From Allolobophora icterica (taxonomy: Eukaryota; Annelida; Clitellata; Crassiclitellata; Lumbricidae): a stretch of 64,000 nucleotides of DNA. The notes under the pieces are model-generated. The model was given only the letters and a program-made list of their open reading frames with translations, did no database searches and was not told the DNA's origin. The translations under genes were made by a program, and so were the position numbers. Numbering within the stretch: the first letter of the stretch is position 1; the number at the start of each line of letters is the position of its first letter. The stretch spans positions 1,847,030 to 1,911,029 of the forward strand of contig OY744611.1 in NCBI GenBank assembly GCA_963556255.1, written 5' to 3'. Positions 22,280-33,699 of this stretch are shown one piece after another.

Positions 22280-24036
22280 AACTGATAAGGCAAAGTTGGC
22301 GGATAAAGGTAAAAGTAAGATCACAAACTCAATAATCAGAACTCTCAGACCTGGAAATTTAAGCTGGAACTTCTGCTAACTAAAGAGGATCTATGGGAAA
22401 CAATCGTTAAGGAAGCTCCTGATCCTGTAACTAAGTAATGGCAGACGAAGGACTGAAAAGCCAGGCAACAATCGGTCTACTAGTCGAAGACAACCAACTG
22501 CATCTCATCCGAAAACAGACAACAGCGAAGCGGTCGTGGCAAACACTACAGAAATACCACGAAAAAAGCTACCCTATCAAGTAAGGTAAACTTATTAAAG
22601 AAACTGTGTGGTTTAAAACTTACGGAACATGGCGACATGGAAAATCATCTAGCAGAAATGGAAATTCTAATTGACCAGTAGGCATCTTTAGGAGAACCAC
22701 TAGCAGAACACTAATCTGTGGCACTATTTCTCAGTAACCTGTCAGACAGCTATGAAGCACTAATTACATCGCTCGAACCAAGGCCTGACGAAGACCTGAC
22801 TACAGAATTAGTGAAAAATAACTCCTTGAGGAATTCAGAAGAAAATCCAAAGCTCCATTCATGCAAAATGATCAAGAACTAAAAGTTCTAAAGATGACAA
22901 AGGAAGAAACGAAATAAAAAACGCCTGTTACCTGCTTTTTCTGCAAAGGCCAAACCACATAAAGAAAGAATGCAGGAAATATATTGAATGGAAAAAGAAA
23001 CATCCAGATCACATGGCTAAAGCACTAAAGGAAAACGTGACTGAGGTAAAACAGGAAGGAAATCCTACATCTCATTCTTGTTTGAAAATGTGTGATACGG
23101 ATGTTAAGCATATGTGGCATATCGATTCAGGTGCTACAGCACACATGTGTTGTAACAAGAATTCTTTTGAAAAACTCAACAACCAGCATGAAGGAGAAGA
23201 TACAGATTGCAGGAATCGGTGATGTGTTTCTCCAGTACACAAAGGAAGACGGGAATATCCATCTACCAAACGTGTGCGATTTGCTATATGTACCACAGTT
23301 GCGTGGAAATTTAATTTCCGTAAAGAAACTAGTAAATAAAGGCCTAGAAGTCCACTACAAAGGTAAACAGTGCACTATCATAGAGAATGGAGAAACGACA
23401 GCTAAAGCGGTAGAAAACAACGGTCTTTTTGAACTCGTGATCTCAGAAAGGCTGCAAACAGTAACTCAATGTAACAAAGCAGAATGCAAAGCGGAATGCA
23501 TAGTTTTTTGCACAACAGAATGGGACATAGAGACCCACAAGCAATAAAACTATTAGAGAGACAAAATAAAGCTTCAGAAATTAACATAAAGCCGTGCCAG
23601 TTCTCAAAAGTATGTGAATGCTGCATAAAGACCAAAATGACAAGAAAACCTTTTCCCAAGAAGTCAGAATCAAAGACAACACACATTCTGGACTTAATTC
23701 ATACAGATGTTTGCGGACCAATGTAAACTATAACTCCTAGAGGTAAAAGATATTTCATGACTATGAATGATGACTTCAGCAGATATATACGGAGGTATAC
23801 TTGTTGAGTCATAAGTCAGAAGTACCGGAAAATATAAAGGAATACGTCAAGTATGTACAGACCAAATTCGGGAATACACCCAAGAAGATTAGGTCAGATA
23901 GCGGAGGGCAGTACACTGCGGAAAGATTACAGATTTTCTTAAAAGATGAAGGAATCCAAGCAGAATTAACTACCCCAACAGAACGGACGTACAGAAAGAA
24001 AGAACCGTTTACCTTACAGAAATGACAAGGTGTATG
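22280..24036 (+). pseudogene. Copia gag, protease and integrase (first part of polyprotein)
   Basis: In order: gag-like ALFLSNLSDSYEALI (about 22720), a zinc knuckle C-X2-C-X4-H-X4-C split by a one-base frameshift (about 22940-22975), an aspartic protease motif HIDSGATAHMC (about 23118), YVPQLRGNLISV, the GAG-pre-integrase LHNRMGHRD with CECC (23500-23640), and an integrase stretch IRSDSGGQYTA (about 23890). Stops and frameshifts are scattered. The frame is interrupted at 24037 by piggyBac and resumes at 24906. Confidence 0.85.
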
Positions 24037-24905
24037 TTAACCCTTTCGCTGCCAGGTATTTTTGCGGTTTCCGGTACCCCTGTGCCAGGCATGGAAGCGT
24101 ATTATTAGCGTGATAGAGGTCTGTGTCCTTCCATGTGCGTGCTCTAGAATTTGGACCTAGTTTATGATCATTGTCTCTCAAATATTGAGCCGCATACAGA
24201 TTAGTCTGAATAACAAAGTGGCGAATCAAGTCCGTGTCAATATACGTCATAAAGTAATCCAATGGCGTAAAGTCAACTGTATCAATCAAAACACCCGTCT
24301 TAGCAGAAAAGACAGGTGCAACCGGTGCATTGGCACAATTACTGTTCCACTGCAAGCTTGTCAACAAGTCAGTCTTGGCACTGCTGTGCGCAGATGTACT
24401 TGCCAACGTATCCATATCGCTTCCATTTTCGGAACTGGACGCATCACTACTTTCTTCCAAATCCGACACTTCGGATCCATCATCGTCGCCGTCACTACTG
24501 TCGTGTTCGTCATCTGACACCAGTAACTTTTTCAACACTTCTGCAGTCGTATATTTCGCTTTACTCATTTTATAATACAATATTACACGCTTCTACATAA
24601 AAACCTAACAATAACAATTTATCAACTCACTGGAAAAACCCAACGTCATCCCTACACAGCACAGCCAGGCCGAAAATACCGCAGGAAAAAAAAAATTTTG
24701 TAGCCCAAAATATAGCCCAAAATAGCCTACAGGCATCACATGTGTTCCTGCAGTGCCATCGACACGACTTCAGTACTATACCCGCAGTGCCACGCTTTCA
24801 ATGCAGTCAATATAAAATTGACGTCTAAAGACGTCTTACAAGGCACAGTGAGCACCTAGTCAGCATGACGTCTTAAGACGTCATGTAAGGCACTGAAGGG
24901 GTTAA
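24037..24905 (-). mobile_element. Internally deleted piggyBac element
   Basis: TTAA lies on both sides (24037-24040 and 24902-24905). The inner termini CCCTTTCGCTGCCAGG and CACTGAAGGGG are typical piggyBac ends. It interrupts the Copia integrase frame, and the flanks rejoin across one TTAA. The right end contains two dyads, including the perfect 20 bp palindrome ATGACGTCTTAAGACGTCAT (about 24864-24883). Confidence 0.85.
24041..24568 (-). pseudogene. piggyBac transposase N-terminal fragment
   Basis: The minus-strand frame starts MSKAKYTTAEVL and has a very acidic Asp/Ser/Glu-rich stretch. It then shows FTPLDYFMTYIDTDLIRHFV and QTNLYAAQYLRDN, the start of the DDE_Tnp_1_7 fold, and ends with RARTWKDTD. 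About 175 residues remain of roughly 550-600 in the family, so the catalytic aspartates are gone. The frame then runs out through the terminal repeat. Confidence 0.8.
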
Positions 24906-25915
24906 AAGGCGCTGGATTGCTTACATAATATTTGGGTGAAGCAATAGTTAGGCTACATCCAACCATCTACAGAACATATTGCCAGTAGACGGAAAGGAGA
25001 CAACCCTATATGAAGGTTGGAATAAAAGAAATCCAGACCTAAGTTATGTCAAGAGATTCGGTTCAATAGCTTATGTTGCAGTACCGACTGAGAAAAGACA
25101 AAAGCTGGATGATAAAGCCAGAAAGCAAGTATTCGTGGGTTATGACAAAAGGTACATCAGAAGAAAATATGGTGTGATGTTGACCTAATTGAGGAACAAT
25201 CATCAGATTCAGATGAAGAAGATGTGAGTTAGACACAAACACGGGAACATCCTGAAAAAGAAAATGTTGATTCAAACTTGGAAATTACATTCCCAGAAGG
25301 TAACCTACGAAGATCAGAACGGAGTTCAAAAGGAAAACCTAGAGAATGATTAATTGAAGTAATGAATAAAGTTACAACCGAGGAACCGCAACCAAGGTCA
25401 TACAGTGAAGCAATATCTAGCAAAGAAGTAGAACAGTGGTGTACAGCCATGAATGAAGAAATGGAATCATCAAAGGAAAGTGGAACATGGATTATTGCAT
25501 AATAACCCGAAAACAAAACAGCAATAGGAAGCAACTGAGTGTATAAAGTAAAGAAAGATGAAAAAATGTTACAATATACAAAGCACGTTTAGTCGTTCAA
25601 GGGTATGATGAAGTTTTTGCTCCTGTCTCAAAGCCAGCAACACTTGTTGCAGCACCAGAACAATGCTGGCTATAGCTGGAGTTAAGGGCATGACAGTGAA
25701 GCACTATGATCTGGAAACAGCTTACTTGAATTGAGACTTGTCACACGAAGTCTACATGAAACAACCTGAAGGCTATCAAGAAGGTGGAAATAAAGTTGTC
25801 TGCAAACTAAAAAAAAACATATATCGTATCAAACAGGGAGCTAATGAATGGAATAGTAATAATGATCGATGCTTGTATACAAAATGGAACAATGGATATA
25901 AATGGATTGGTACTA
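24906..25915 (+). pseudogene. Copia integrase C-terminal part and RT (first part)
   Basis: Continues the element after piggyBac: LSYVKRFGSIAYVAVP with KQVFVGYDKR (25030-25160), an acidic linker, an RT region with YSEAISSKEVEQW (about 25400), and KVVCKLKKNIYRIKQGA with DRCLYTK (about 25790-25890). These are standard Copia motifs. It is cut at 25915 by the palindromic array. Confidence 0.8.
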
Positions 25916-25997
25916 GGACTAAATGTCCCCGGACAAAATGTCCCCGAAAAAAATGTCCCGGACAAAATGTCCCCGGACAAAATGTCCCCAGACAAAA
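25916..25997 (+). repeat. Left palindromic array, GGACAAAATGTCCCC
   Basis: About five 15 bp units, each with the interrupted palindrome GGACA-AAA-TGTCC. It begins at the point where the Copia RT frame breaks off. Confidence 0.9.
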
Positions 25998-26399
25998 GTT
26001 TCAGATACAGCAGCATTTCATGTTAATCTTCCGACGGCAAATGGTTTTTGGTCAGCCGGTGTCACAAAATAGAGCATCAGATACAGTTATATCCCCTTAG
26101 CAGAATGCAGTATCCGGCCGAATGAATGTGAACGGGAGGGACTACCCACCCTCGTGCAAAAGTATCCCCATGAGTCGTATGAAATTATCGTTCGTCAAAA
26201 CAGTTTCCCCCGCAACATGATTACAAACTGTGCGATTTAACTCAATTTAGAACTATGTCAGTCGTGGTCATGGGCAAAGCCATAACGCTACTTAGTGTTG
26301 GCATACGTGGACAAATAATATTAATAGGCCTAATAATGAAAACATGGACAATTACTAAAGCGCCGCTACAAGGGCGCTCTACAGACACCATGCACCTAT

Positions 26400-27700
26400 A
26401 GCCTAACATAACAACCGGTCCTAGAAGGATTCATTTTGATAATTTATATAGCCCCTCTTCAAGAAACCTGCTCAGAGGTGCTCCTAGACCAGCCACGGTT
26501 AAAAATAGAGGACTTAAGGAGACGGTAGAAAACAGGTGAATTTCCTCGTGGAAATAGGCGCAAAGAATGTGGGAGCCAATTCCACGTAGGGGCCAGCCAC
26601 TGAGAAGGCACGACGCTGTTAAACTGAGGAGCGGGACCGAGGTACCAACAGCTCACCTCCAGTTGCAGAACGCAGAACTCGACGGGACATTAGGCCAGAG
26701 AGCGGACAGCAGAGATCAGATAGGTTAGACGGAGCTTCACCAGAGAGAGACCGCCAAACAAGAGAAGCAATCCTATAGGAGATGCGCTGCGAGGCAGGAA
26801 ACCAATACAGGACATCGTGCATATAAGCTGAAACTGGTGCACATTGTGGGATATGGGCAATGAGCTGAGCGGCAGAGCGAAGGACCCGGTCAAGTCGCCC
26901 AATTAGAGCCAATGGATATCCAGTGAGAACAGAGCAGCAATAGTCAACTCTACTGGAGATAAAAGCGTGAACAAGGATTACCGCCGCGTCATAAGAAAGG
27001 GACCGTATTACAACACGCAACTGCCGGAGCTGATAGTAGCAACTCCGGGTGACCAAGTAAACATGCTGAGAAAAAATAAGCTCTTGGTCAATTGTCACCC
27101 CCAGATCCCGGATAGTGAGCGAAAAAGAGACATGGGGAAGGCCTCTGCTAACAAGTGCAGGTCAACCTTTGCCAGGTGTCTGCGACCACCAAGCCAAATA
27201 AATTGAGTTTTAGATGGGTTCCGCAAAAACCGATTAGAAGCCATCCATCCAGAAAGGGTGTCAATGGCATGGAACATCAGGCCAACAGAAACAGCTGCCT
27301 CGGTAGGATGGCAATGGATGTATGCTTGTATGTCATCAGCATAGAGGTGATGCAGTAGTCCACAAGACCACAACAAATAACTGATATCAGAAGTGAACAG
27401 AATGTAGAGCAATGGGCCAAGCACAGACCCCTGGGAAACACCAAGCAGGAACCCAGGAGGACCTAGAACAGCAAGTCAAGACACAGTTAGAGCGACCGGT
27501 AAGAAAAGAGCAGAGCCAGTCTAATGGTTTGCCAAGACTCCAAATGAAACCGAAAGACGCTGGAGAATGATGGTGTAGTCAGCTGAGTCAAATGCAGAGC
27601 TAACGTCAAAAAGGGCCAAAAGAGTAACCTGATCACTAGCTATGGCACCATATAATCAGACAGGAGGCGAACCATTAGGGTCTCGGTTGAATGGTTTTTT
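26400..27700 (-). pseudogene. CR1-like LINE, RT and C-terminal part
   Basis: Minus-strand order: GPLLYILFTSDISYLLW, LYADDIQAYIHC, FRSLSGIW, YYQLRQLRVV, AFISSRVDYCCSVLTGYP and HDVLYWFPASQRISYRIA, then VLRSATGGELLVPRSRS. RT palm and thumb are present and the endonuclease is absent. The 3' end lies near TTATATAGCCCCTC (about 26450). Confidence 0.8.
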
Positions 27701-27929
27701 CGAATACCTGACTGGAGGGGAGGGAGTAAACCATTTGTATTAAGATAAACAGTTAACTGATTTGCAACTATTTGCCACCTTCAGAAATATCTTCAAAACC
27801 ACAAGAAATAACGCTGAAAAAGCTACTATTTGGTCGAATTTACTAAGCATAGTAGCAACTTAAAAAACTTGGAGCGTTATTCGTACCATAGTAAAATTAG
27901 GCGATCGGGATCCACCAATTGATAAGCCA

Positions 27930-28720
27930 GGCGGTTGGAGAGGATCTATAGGCAAACGCGCTCTCCACAAGATCAGACTGCTTGGATTCACTTCGTCCGG
28001 AGGATGCACTCTACCTACCGGGACAGTGAGCATGAGTACTGGGAAGCTATCATTACTCGCCAGTCGACGGAACCTAAGAAACTATGGTCTACTTTCAACA
28101 GCCTCCTCGGTCGACGATCGGCCAGCCGGCAGTCCCAGTCTCCGCCGCCGTTTACTGCAGACGCATTCCATGAGCGGCATACAACCAAGGTTTGAACCAT
28201 ACGCGACGCTACTTCAGCTTCTTCTCCACCAGAATACTCTGTCACCGATCACCGTCTTACCGTCTTAAATGAGGTCACTGGATTAGAGTTACGTCGACTC
28301 ATCCTAAGCTCTGCGCCAAAAACGTGTGAGCTGGACCCTGTTCCTACATTTCTCGTACAAGAACTCATTGATGACTCCCTGCCGTTCTTCACTACACTAT
28401 GCAACCGGTCGATCCAGGAAACTCATCTTCCGTCCTCTCCGCTCTTCGGCAAGGGGAGAGCTTTTAGTTCCCCGTGCTCGCACTGCTATTAGACAATGTC
28501 GGGCCTTTTCGGTTGTAGGACCCTCCATCTGGAATGGCCTACCTTTAAACCTGCGCCTGCTGCCACTGGTAAACTCACCTGCTTTTTGTAAGTCCCTCAA
28601 ATCTCATTTCTTTAGCTGTGGTTGAGCTGGGAGCGCCTCTGAGTAGGTACCAGGTATCTTGAAGAGGCGCTATGTCAAATCCTATAAATGAATGAATGAA
28701 TGAATGAATGAATGAAATGA
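27930..28720 (+). pseudogene. CR1-like LINE with internal deletion and (TGAA)n tail
   Basis: The linker segment (MERIYRQTRSPQDQTAWIHF, KKLWSTFNSLLGR) continues to PVPTFLVQELIDDSLPFF and then jumps to the C-terminal LLVPRARTAIRQCRAFSVVG and WNGLPLNLRLL. The RT core is missing, so the copy is internally deleted. It ends GAGGCGCTATGTCAAATCC with a TGAA repeat (28686-28720). Confidence 0.75.
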
Positions 28721-28789
28721 ATCCATTAAGGTGGGCAACATAGAAAGTAAGAATCCCCTTCTCATTGCTACTACTCTCAATAACTCCTT

Positions 28790-29620
28790 TTCTAACATTG
28801 CCCAGACTCTAGCTGACCACATCCCTGCATCCCAGACCTCCTTTTCCGACTACCTTGGCCCCCCATGACATGCTCCTTCGGCCTAATTCCCACCTCTTCA
28901 GATGAACTTTTACCATTGTGCTCCTCAATTCGTACAACCCATAGCAGGGGAACTGATGGCATTGACCGCACTATAGCCGCCACCAGCTTGCCTTTAATAG
29001 CCTCTCCTTTAGCAGAGATCATTAACTGCTCCCTAAACGCGGGTGTGGTGCCACAGGTAATTAAAACAGCTAAAGTTGTTCCGATCTATAAAAAAGGCAA
29101 TAGGATTGAAGTCGCTAATTATAGGCCCGTTTCGATTCTTCCCTACTTCGCTAAATTCTTAAAAAAAATAATGACAAATAGGCTTACTAATTATATACAA
29201 TAATCTCATATTATCTTTCTATTATCTTTTCCTTCAGGCGGGACAGCTCTTATAAATATGTTCGACAATATATCTGATTCTTTTGAAAATAATGCGTATT
29301 CTTTAGGAATCTTCTTGGACCTCGCAAAAGCCTTTGATACGGTAAATCATGGCATACTTCTCCACAAATTTATCTAACTACATGTATGGAATAAGAGGAA
29401 CTCAGTTAGCATGGTTTGCAAGCTACCTAGAAAACCGACTTCAATAAGTATCTTGTAATGGCGCAAAAGCAGTTACATTTGGAGTTCTCCAGAGTTCTAA
29501 CTTAGGCCCTCTATACTCTTCCTACTTTATATCAACGACTTACCTAATGCCTCGTCAGTCTTTTCCTTCATCTTATTTGCTGACGACACAATCGTTTTTC
29601 ACTCTGATAAATCTTACACG
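28790..29620 (+). pseudogene. L2/CR1-like LINE RT fragment
   Basis: Plus-strand pieces: TDGIDRTIAATSLPLIA, NCSLNAGVVPQVIKTAKVVP, NYRPVSILPYF, FLDLAKAFDTVNHG, LLYINDLPNA and FILFADDTIVFHS. This is the same family as 50000-52240 and 52890-55230. It is 5'- and 3'-truncated, with stops. Confidence 0.75.
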
Positions 29621-31141
29621 TAATCGTAATCGTAATCTCCAATTTTCTAAAGCGCCACTGTAAAACTGAACGCAAAGCACCAGCTTATTCACGAAAGCTG
29701 CGACGTATCCGAGGGGTTGTCCAGAGATCGATGTCCATTGGTGGTCCGAGTCCGATAGCCAGAGAGAGTCTCCTCGATCTTAAGAACAATCTGGTTAACA
29801 GAAGCTCTTCTGCTGATCAAGAGTTGTCAGAAATTTGGATCTCAATTCTAAGCCCATATCCAGACTTGAGCACGAAAGCAGTCAAGTGTTTGCTATCGTT
29901 TTGGATCTTCGTATCTCTGCGAATTTAGATTTTCAGTTCTAACAGAAATTAAACCGAAAAAACGAGAGCGACTACAAACGGTGGATGCTGAAATGCGTAT
30001 CTGCTTGTCGGGTATCGAACCGCGTCTTGAGTTAATAATAATAATAGTTAATATAGGCCTACTCTCATAAACAAGATCATTCATCGCATTTAGTGATGCT
30101 TAGTCAATTAGAAATCTGCTTTAGTTTCGCTATTACTGGACTAATAATGACAAGCTTAAAATATGACAAACTGAAATTGTGGCTTTTAGTTTTGTAATTT
30201 TTAAAAATTTTAATTGGGGTGCCGCGATAAAAATTTGCTCTGCTGAGTGTGCCGGGAGTCAAATAAGTTTACGAGACACTGCATTAAAGGATTATGTTAT
30301 ATTATGTGTTATGTAGAACACGTAGGAGTCACTTGCTTCACGTATTTCTGGTTTTGAATTTTGATTACAACATAGATTTATCAGTTATACGCAATTTCAA
30401 TGATTCCTTATACCTGTGAATTGTTCTACCCCGGGGATGATTTTACACGATAGGGGGATAGAAATGGTTTATACCCCGGATACTCTATACCGGTATATTC
30501 CATCCTGGGGATAAATTTATTCATCACCCGGATAGTTTTAGGACGGATAGTCTGTCACGCGACACCGGCACAACGTAAGAAGAAATACCAACATTATCCA
30601 CACAGCACTCTTCACCAAGGTCAGTGACCATGGGAATCGGGATCCCATGCAATACCTCAACAACATAGCATGTGTGCAAAATATAAGCATTGTGCGAATT
30701 GCACTCTAGTCTATATTAATTAAATATATAAATTAAATTTTACTGCTTGGTCGCTTTGGTGAAGTTTTGTTTTTACAGTTCCAATTTTTTAGAACATTTC
30801 TGACTAATTAATTACGGTAGATAACTTATTTCAGTTTATACAACGTAGGCCTAATGACTTTTATGTCGAGCAAGTGTGCGAAATATAAACGTTGTGTGGA
30901 TAGCACTCTAGTCTGAAGACATGCTATCATTTCACTGTTTTGTTACCAAAGATTTTGGCTATGCATGTTAAACAATATGACAAAAGAACTCCTGCTAAAT
31001 ATTGATCTGTCAAAGAATGACGTATTAAAGATATGTATTCATCGATATTCATCTTCGGAAAAAGACTCGCTCCAATATATTTGGAGCAGTCGGTCCTGCG
31101 CATCTAGGGAAGAATCATTCTCTGCTGGTACAAATCATCTC
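29621..31141. other. Unclassified non-coding
   Basis: (CGTAAT)3 at 29622-29640 precedes AAAGCGCCACTGTAA, which resembles an inverted LINE 3' end. Two similar ~40 bp stretches with GCACTCTAGTCT occur near 30690 and 30900. CCCGGATA-type motifs recur at 30430-30560. No gene was recognised. Confidence 0.4.
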
Positions 31142-31380
31142 GGGACTTTACGAATTGGGACATCTTGTCTAGGGACATTTTGTCCGGGGACTTTTTTCGG
31201 AGACATTTTGTCCAGAGACATTTTGTCCGGGGACATTTTGTCCGAGGACATTTTATCCGGGGACATTTTGTCTGGGGACATTTTGTCTGTGGACATTTTG
31301 TCCAGGGACATTTTGTCCAGGGACATTTTGTCCGGGACAGTTTGTCCGGGATATTTTATCCGGGGACATTTTGTCCGGCC
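31142..31380 (-). repeat. Right palindromic array, GGGGACATTTTGTCC
   Basis: About fifteen 15 bp units of GGACATTTTGTCC with GGG/CGG spacers, inverse in orientation to 25916-25997. Frames through it (repeated SGDIL or DKMSP peptides) are artefacts. Confidence 0.9.
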
Positions 31381-31419
31381 ACGAAATGGATTTACATTTC
31401 CATACATGTGGATAACTTA

Positions 31420-31452
<33 letters not shown>

Positions 31453-31582
31453 TATTATTATTATTATTATTTCCAGAAATAACAATAAATAGTCTAATAT
31501 CTAAGTCCCCGAGGGATCATATGTACCTTGGGGCAAAATAATAATAATAATAATAATAATAAATAATAATAATAATAATAAT
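31420..31582. repeat. (AAT)n/(ATT)n microsatellites
   Basis: AAT and ATT runs at 31420-31471 and 31537-31582 flank CCCCGAGGGATC. The last resembles the hairpin-bearing LINE 3'UTR seen at 47000 and 57360. Confidence 0.8.
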
Positions 31583-31599
31583 CTTTTTCTTTATTAATT

Positions 31600-31775
31600 C
31601 AAACCAATAAACGCAGTAAGATTATATTGAGGCATGGCATACAATGATCAATATCTTAACTGACACGCGTTATGGAAGCCATGCAAGGCGGTCGCCCGAG
31701 GGGGATTCGGGAATCGAACCTCGTACTGCTGCTGTCATGGCCAAGAGTGTTACCATTACTCAACCCCCTCCCATC
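31600..31775 (-). repeat. tRNA-derived SINE
   Basis: Minus-strand GGTTGAGTAATGGTAACACT (A-box-like) and GAGGTTCGATTCCCG (B-box) are spaced as in a tRNA. The acceptor stem is not paired. It lies between the palindromic array and the resumed Copia RT. Confidence 0.65.
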
Positions 31776-32218
31776 CCTTAGTTGTTGCTACAACTAAGGA
31801 TTCCATGCTAAAAGACTTTGAAGAAAGGATGGGTCACACTCTGAGCATGAAGATTGAAGAACCTTGGGAATTTAAGATACTACTTAGGAATACAATTTGA
31901 AAGAGATGAGATGGAATTTTTCTGCTAGACCAAAAGGCATTATATTGAGAGAAAATTGGAATGGTTCAACTTAACAGACAGTAAACCTTCAAATATTCCA
32001 ATCGATCCGGGTTAGCAGTAACGAGAAGAAGTTCAAAAAGATATGAAAAATAAAGAAATGTGTAACTGGAGCATTAAAGTGTTTAGCAACCAACACCAGA
32101 CCTGACATAGCGTTGGGAACATCGATACTCTCACGACATGTTAATGATCCAAAGGAAAGTGACTGAGTGGAAGTAAAGAGAATCTGCTGTTTCTGAAACA
32201 CACTAAGGAGAAGAAGTT
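31776..32218 (+). pseudogene. Copia RT, second part
   Basis: Resumes with LVVATTKDSMLKDFEERMG, then a frame-shifted YLGIQFERDEM, DSKPSNIPIDPG and TRPDIALGTSILSRHV, which is the thumb/RNase H approach of Copia pol. It breaks off at 32218, next to the Polinton fragment. RNase H and the 3' LTR are not seen. Confidence 0.75.
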
Positions 32219-32242
32219 AACCCGTTAATGACCACTTTTTAT

Positions 32243-32631
32243 TCAGTGGCCAGATTTACTTTCTTGGGTTAGAACGTCTTTACCTTCGTTCAGCTGCGGT
32301 TGGAACGCTGAAAGCGCTGAAAGCGCTGGAAGCGCTGAAAGAGTTGAAAGAGTTTGTGAACTTGTAGTCGGTAAATTTTTGGAACTCATAATTTTAGCAA
32401 CCGCTTTATCGACTAATGGTTTCCCGGCGTCAACAGCTGCAGTTTTTCCGACTTCCAGCGCTTTTTTCCCGATGTCTTTAGCCGCATCTTTTCCTACGCT
32501 GAGAGCGGTGGACGCTATTTGTTTAGCCGCATTCGACGTAGATTCTTGAAAAAACCCGCAACGACATCGAATATTCCAGCCCCTCCGATAACATATTGTT
32601 TCTTATACCTTCTTTTAGCAACTACTAACAT
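32243..32631 (-). pseudogene. Polinton-fragment gene: Ala/Lys-rich amphipathic protein
   Basis: ATG at 32631, two bases after the stop of the upstream gene. It starts MLVVAKRRYKKQYVIGGAG and shifts frame -1 in a T6 run (plus-strand A6, 32549-32554). It then continues with STALSVGKDAAKDIGKKALE and an 11-residue-like Ala/Lys helical pattern, then Ser/Leu/Ala repeats, to TGA at 32243. The amphipathic Ala/Lys helix suggests a virion-core or membrane-active protein, but the function is unknown. The break lies on the heptamer T TTT TTC. Confidence 0.6.
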
Positions 32632-32633
32632 TT

Positions 32634-33545
32634 TTATATTAACAGCATTATATTTTTATATTCATTTTTATTTATCGCTCCTTGTCTTAGTGACTCGTCG
32701 CATATACCAACTATCTCATTTCTCACACCCGTATTGCCCGCCTCGAAGCTGGCCATTCGCAGAGATAACATTTCTACTAATGCATTGGGATCTTGAGGAA
32801 TAACGATACGCTGTAGGCCTATTCCTTTACCTTGCGTCTTTGGCATCATCGAGTCCCTAATAATATTTTTATATTTTAAGCTCTTAGAGGATTTTGGTTT
32901 ACTTGGATTTTTCGGCTGCGTCATAGCATTCGTTACCTTCAGAATCTCGGCATATTCTTCCCGATCGTTTGCATTGAAAATCGACTCCTCCGGTTTGGCC
33001 ATCGTTAATAATTCCAAAAGTCCTGGAGTTCCTTCGTATATCTTATTTCCTACCGTCACATTATTGCCGTTGATCGATATAGGGCTGTCGCCTAAATAAA
33101 ATTGACCGTCTTTTGAGTTTATACCGAACGTTGTGTCTAATATCTTTTTATCGGACGCGTATTATTGCAGGTACTTCACCGTAATATCTCCTAGTTCTAA
33201 CGTTTTTATATCTTCTACCGGGTCTTCTCCGTAAGCCTGTATCGAAGGGTATTGAGGAAACTGAATGGCTTTTAACGATGCCGAAATAGAAGCGGGAAGC
33301 GCTTTTAGAGCGTTAGCTGTCTCTGCTGAGTTGTCTTTTATAGTCGATAACAAAGCCTTTTGTTCTTTCGAAATTGTTGACTGCGAGTCGACTATTGGTT
33401 TGTACAATCTCGTTAATTCTCGTTGTAGTCCGATGTCTCTTAATCTCTCGGATAAAAAGTTTTGTCGAATATTCTTCTTCGATTTCAGAAACTCCTCAAC
33501 GATAAAATCTCTTTTTGCGGGATCGGTTATCTTTAGAAACGACAT
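32634..33545 (-). pseudogene. Polinton-fragment gene: conserved 303-codon protein of unknown function
   Basis: Starts MSFLKITDPAKRDFIVEEF. A charged helical N-terminal half (about residues 1-80) leads to an LPASISASLKAIQFPQYPSI segment. One in-frame TAA at 33162-33164 interrupts it, and the same frame stays open for 175 more codons, ending EYKNIMLLI at 32634. A TATA-like stretch (TATATAAATAAAATATA) precedes the ATG. No enzymatic motif was seen; a structural or scaffold role is only a guess. Confidence 0.7.
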
Positions 33546-33579
33546 TATATTTTATTTATATAAGCTTATAGCTATATTT

Positions 33580-33682
33580 TTTAAACGTAAATTCGAACGT
33601 AAATTCGAACGTAATTACGAACGTTGATTTCGAACGTTCAATTTACGTTCCCGTTAAAACGTTCTCGTTAAACGTTAATATT
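33580..33682. repeat. Minisatellite of TTCGAACGTAAA-type units
   Basis: About eight degenerate 11-14 bp units with AACGTT/AACGTA dyads fill most of the gap between two minus-strand genes of the Polinton fragment. No coding frame crosses it. Confidence 0.7.
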
Positions 33683-33699
33683 TCTGTGCTGACTTTGGT

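Larger units (their letters stand above)
25916..31380. mobile_element. Candidate 5.5 kb element bounded by inverted palindromic arrays
   Basis: Arrays of the same 15 bp unit lie in opposite orientation at 25916-25997 and 31142-31380, and both lie inside the Copia RT gene. The interior holds three LINE fragments and about 1.5 kb of unclassified sequence, with no recognisable transposase. Either a large non-autonomous DNA element was filled by LINEs, or two separate small elements inserted nearby. No target duplication could be confirmed. Confidence 0.45.

Noticed and set aside
30965..31482. Repeat proteins with SGDIL or DKMSP units
   Set aside because: Both strands of the palindromic 15 bp array are open because of the repeat.
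32215..32245. piggyBac-like end (TTAACCCGTTAATGACC) at the Copia/Polinton junction
   Set aside because: No matching inverse end with TTAA could be found on the far side of the block.
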